DNA of 64,000 nt from Gammaproteobacteria bacterium (GTDB lineage Bacteria > Pseudomonadota > Gammaproteobacteria > Pseudomonadales > Pseudohongiellaceae), in NCBI GenBank assembly GCA_018661465.1, contig JABJIC010000030.1:1-64000 (forward strand). The letters are read 5' to 3'. Each line of letters opens with the position of its first letter. The stretch's first letter is position 1. Positions 62,673 through 64,000 of the stretch are shown piece after piece. Made by a program: the position numbers and the translations under genes. The notes beneath the pieces were generated by a model, which was not told where the DNA came from, ran no database searches, and saw only the letters and a program-made list of their open reading frames with translations.

Positions 62673-64000
62673 ATGCCTGAAAACAATAATCAGAATATGA
62701 CCATGATGTCAGTTACCCAACTGCGCAAATCTTTTGCGGATGTTGAGGTGCTCCATGGCATTGATCTGCAGATTAATGCCGGTGAAGTTCATGCCATTTT
62801 GGGTGAGAACGGAGCGGGTAAATCTACTCTGGTAAAAATTCTTTCTGGTTTCGAGCCCGCTTCCAGCGGTGAAATGATGCTATCAGGCTCTACTACATCC
62901 AACACAGCTGGCTCGGTTGATGGTGCAATGCAAAAACTAAGCTTCTGGAATAATGAAATCGCCGAACAGTCTGGCGTGGTTCTGATTCATCAGGAATTCA
63001 ATTTGGCTGAGCAGCTTTCGGTAAGCGAAAATATTTTCCTGGGGAATGAAATCCGCAAAGGTTTATTCCTTGATAAGAAGTCAATGCATGAAAAATCCAG
63101 GACGTATTTGCAGAATTTGCATAGCGATATAAACCCGGACAGTAAGATAAGTGATCTTGCCGTATCAGCGAAACAAATGGTTGAGCTTGCCAAGGCTCAG
63201 GCCAAGCATGCTCGCTTGTTAATTCTCGACGAACCTACCGCCGTACTCACTCAACAGGAAAGCACAGTTCTGTTCGAGTTAATTGAGAGACTAAAACAGC
63301 AGGGTGTTGCCATAGTCTATATCTCTCACAAGCTGGATGAGATAGAACAGATTGCAGATAGCATTACAGTCCTGCGGGATGGAGAGCTGATCGGAAACTA
63401 TCCCGCACGCGAACTGAGCAAAGACGATATGGTGCGATTGATGGTTGGGCGTGAACTAACATCTTTGTACCCGAATATTCCTGCGCCGGATACGGAATCA
63501 GCGCAAGCCCTCAGCGTTGAAGCACTTGTGGTTTCTGGAGTAGGCGCTCCGGTTAGCTTCTCATTGCGAAAAGGCGAAGTGCTGGGCTTCTCGGGCCTTG
63601 TGGGCTCTGGCCGTACTGCCCTATTGGAAACAGTTGTCGGCTTGCGTAAACAGGCATCATCGGCAAAGGGAAAGGTAATTCTGAATGGCCAGCAAGTTGA
63701 TTTGAATCATCCCGCCACTTCCAGAAATCTTGGTATCGCCTATTTGACCAAGGACAGAAAAGGCAGTGGTCTTTTGCTTGATAAAGGGCTGAGCCTCAAT
63801 TTTTCTCTGTTCGCGCTCCACAAGTTTTCAAAAATACTTTTGGATACAAAGAAAGAAGAGGAAGCCTTTAACGCGGCCGTAGATACCTTCGATATCCGAA
63901 TGAAGGACAGCAGTGTAACAGCAGGAAAACTTTCCGGAGGGAATCAACAAAAATTGTTATTAGCTAAGGTCATGGAAGCCGAGCCCGGAATTATCATTAT
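62673..64000 (+). CDS. Sugar ABC transporter ATPase (RbsA/MglA-like), cut by window end
   Basis: This partial gene starts at ATG 62673 (MPENNNQNM) and stays open to the window end, giving 442 residues of a family that is normally about 500. Two ABC ATPase domains are visible: the first has Walker A GENGAGKST, the Q-loop LIHQEFNLAEQLSV, a degenerate signature region DLAVSAKQMVELAKAQ and Walker B LLILDEPTAVLT; the second has GLVGSGRTALLE, TKDRKGSGLLL and LSGGNQQKLLLAKVMEAEP. This tandem layout is the RbsA/XylG/MglA class for ribose, xylose or galactose import. Membrane and binding-protein genes should follow outside the window. It probably imports a sugar released by the upstream sulfatases. 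Confidence 0.9.
   Translation, partial: MPENNNQNMTMMSVTQLRKSFADVEVLHGIDLQINAGEVHAILGENGAGKSTLVKILSGFEPASSGEMMLSGSTTSNTAGSVDGAMQKLSFWNNEIAEQSGVVLIHQEFNLAEQLSVSENIFLGNEIRKGLFLDKKSMHEKSRTYLQNLHSDINPDSKISDLAVSAKQMVELAKAQAKHARLLILDEPTAVLTQQESTVLFELIERLKQQGVAIVYISHKLDEIEQIADSITVLRDGELIGNYPARELSKDDMVRLMVGRELTSLYPNIPAPDTESAQALSVEALVVSGVGAPVSFSLRKGEVLGFSGLVGSGRTALLETVVGLRKQASSAKGKVILNGQQVDLNHPATSRNLGIAYLTKDRKGSGLLLDKGLSLNFSLFALHKFSKILLDTKKEEEAFNAAVDTFDIRMKDSSVTAGKLSGGNQQKLLLAKVMEAEPGIII

Overview
This window looks like chromosomal DNA of a Gammaproteobacterium of moderate GC content. Several neighbourhoods follow the Pseudomonas-like gene order: gshB-tonB-algH-ruvX; lptM-lysA-dapF-DUF484; hemD-hemX-hemY beside a divergent argH; trxA-rho-ubiD; and hslR-yrfG beside a divergent cysQ. 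Single-carbon-source catabolic genes, sulfatases and many exported enzymes suggest a free-living, probably aquatic or marine heterotroph. The lineage and habitat are inference; the gene order is read from the sequence.

Layout. 1-4345: the edge of an IS3-type element, pilT, then the leftward gshB-tonB-algH-ruvX operon. 4603-10152: surface polysaccharide genes (a membrane protein, two GT2 glycosyltransferases, and a giant three-domain glycosyltransferase whose coiled coil holds perfect 33-bp tandem repeats). 10263-13256: DUF484, dapF, lysA and a tiny lptM lipoprotein gene. 13419-19298: a GldA/F/G-type ABC operon and a two-component system. 19442-22652: an ABC-F ATPase and a DegS-like periplasmic protease. 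22747-32393: argH, hemDXY, ubiD, rho, trxA and hemB. 32570-41892: a DedA-flavoprotein fusion, gshA, hslR, yrfG, cysQ, a serine-hydrolase homologue, two acetyltransferases and thpR.

42114-47276 is the most unusual block. Three rightward genes match (2S)-methylsuccinyl-CoA dehydrogenase (with its long N-terminal extension), a MaoC hydratase and a mesaconyl-CoA C1-C4 transferase (2-methylfumaryl-CoA isomerase). Together they would carry methylsuccinyl-CoA or mesaconyl-CoA to citramalyl-CoA, and a lyase elsewhere would give pyruvate and acetyl-CoA. Convergent to them are two leftward genes. One is an SDR-fold protein with the exact halohydrin-dehalogenase signatures T-x4-Y-x-G and S-x12-Y-x3-R. 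The other is a DsbA/FrnE-type thioredoxin-fold protein whose active-site Cys codon is an in-frame TGA (U-P-W-C), followed at the right distance by a bacterial SECIS-like hairpin. It is best read as a selenoprotein that ordinary gene calling would truncate.

47455-64000: an exported TPR protein; a lipoprotein cytochrome c overlapping a Tat-exported FAD oxidase; a D-threonine-aldolase-like Tat protein; a NarL/DesK-type two-component pair; a MacB-type ABC exporter; an exported SdsA-type alkylsulfatase; a formylglycine sulfatase; and the start of a sugar ABC-transporter ATPase cut off by the window end. I saw no rRNA, tRNA, CRISPR array or prophage.
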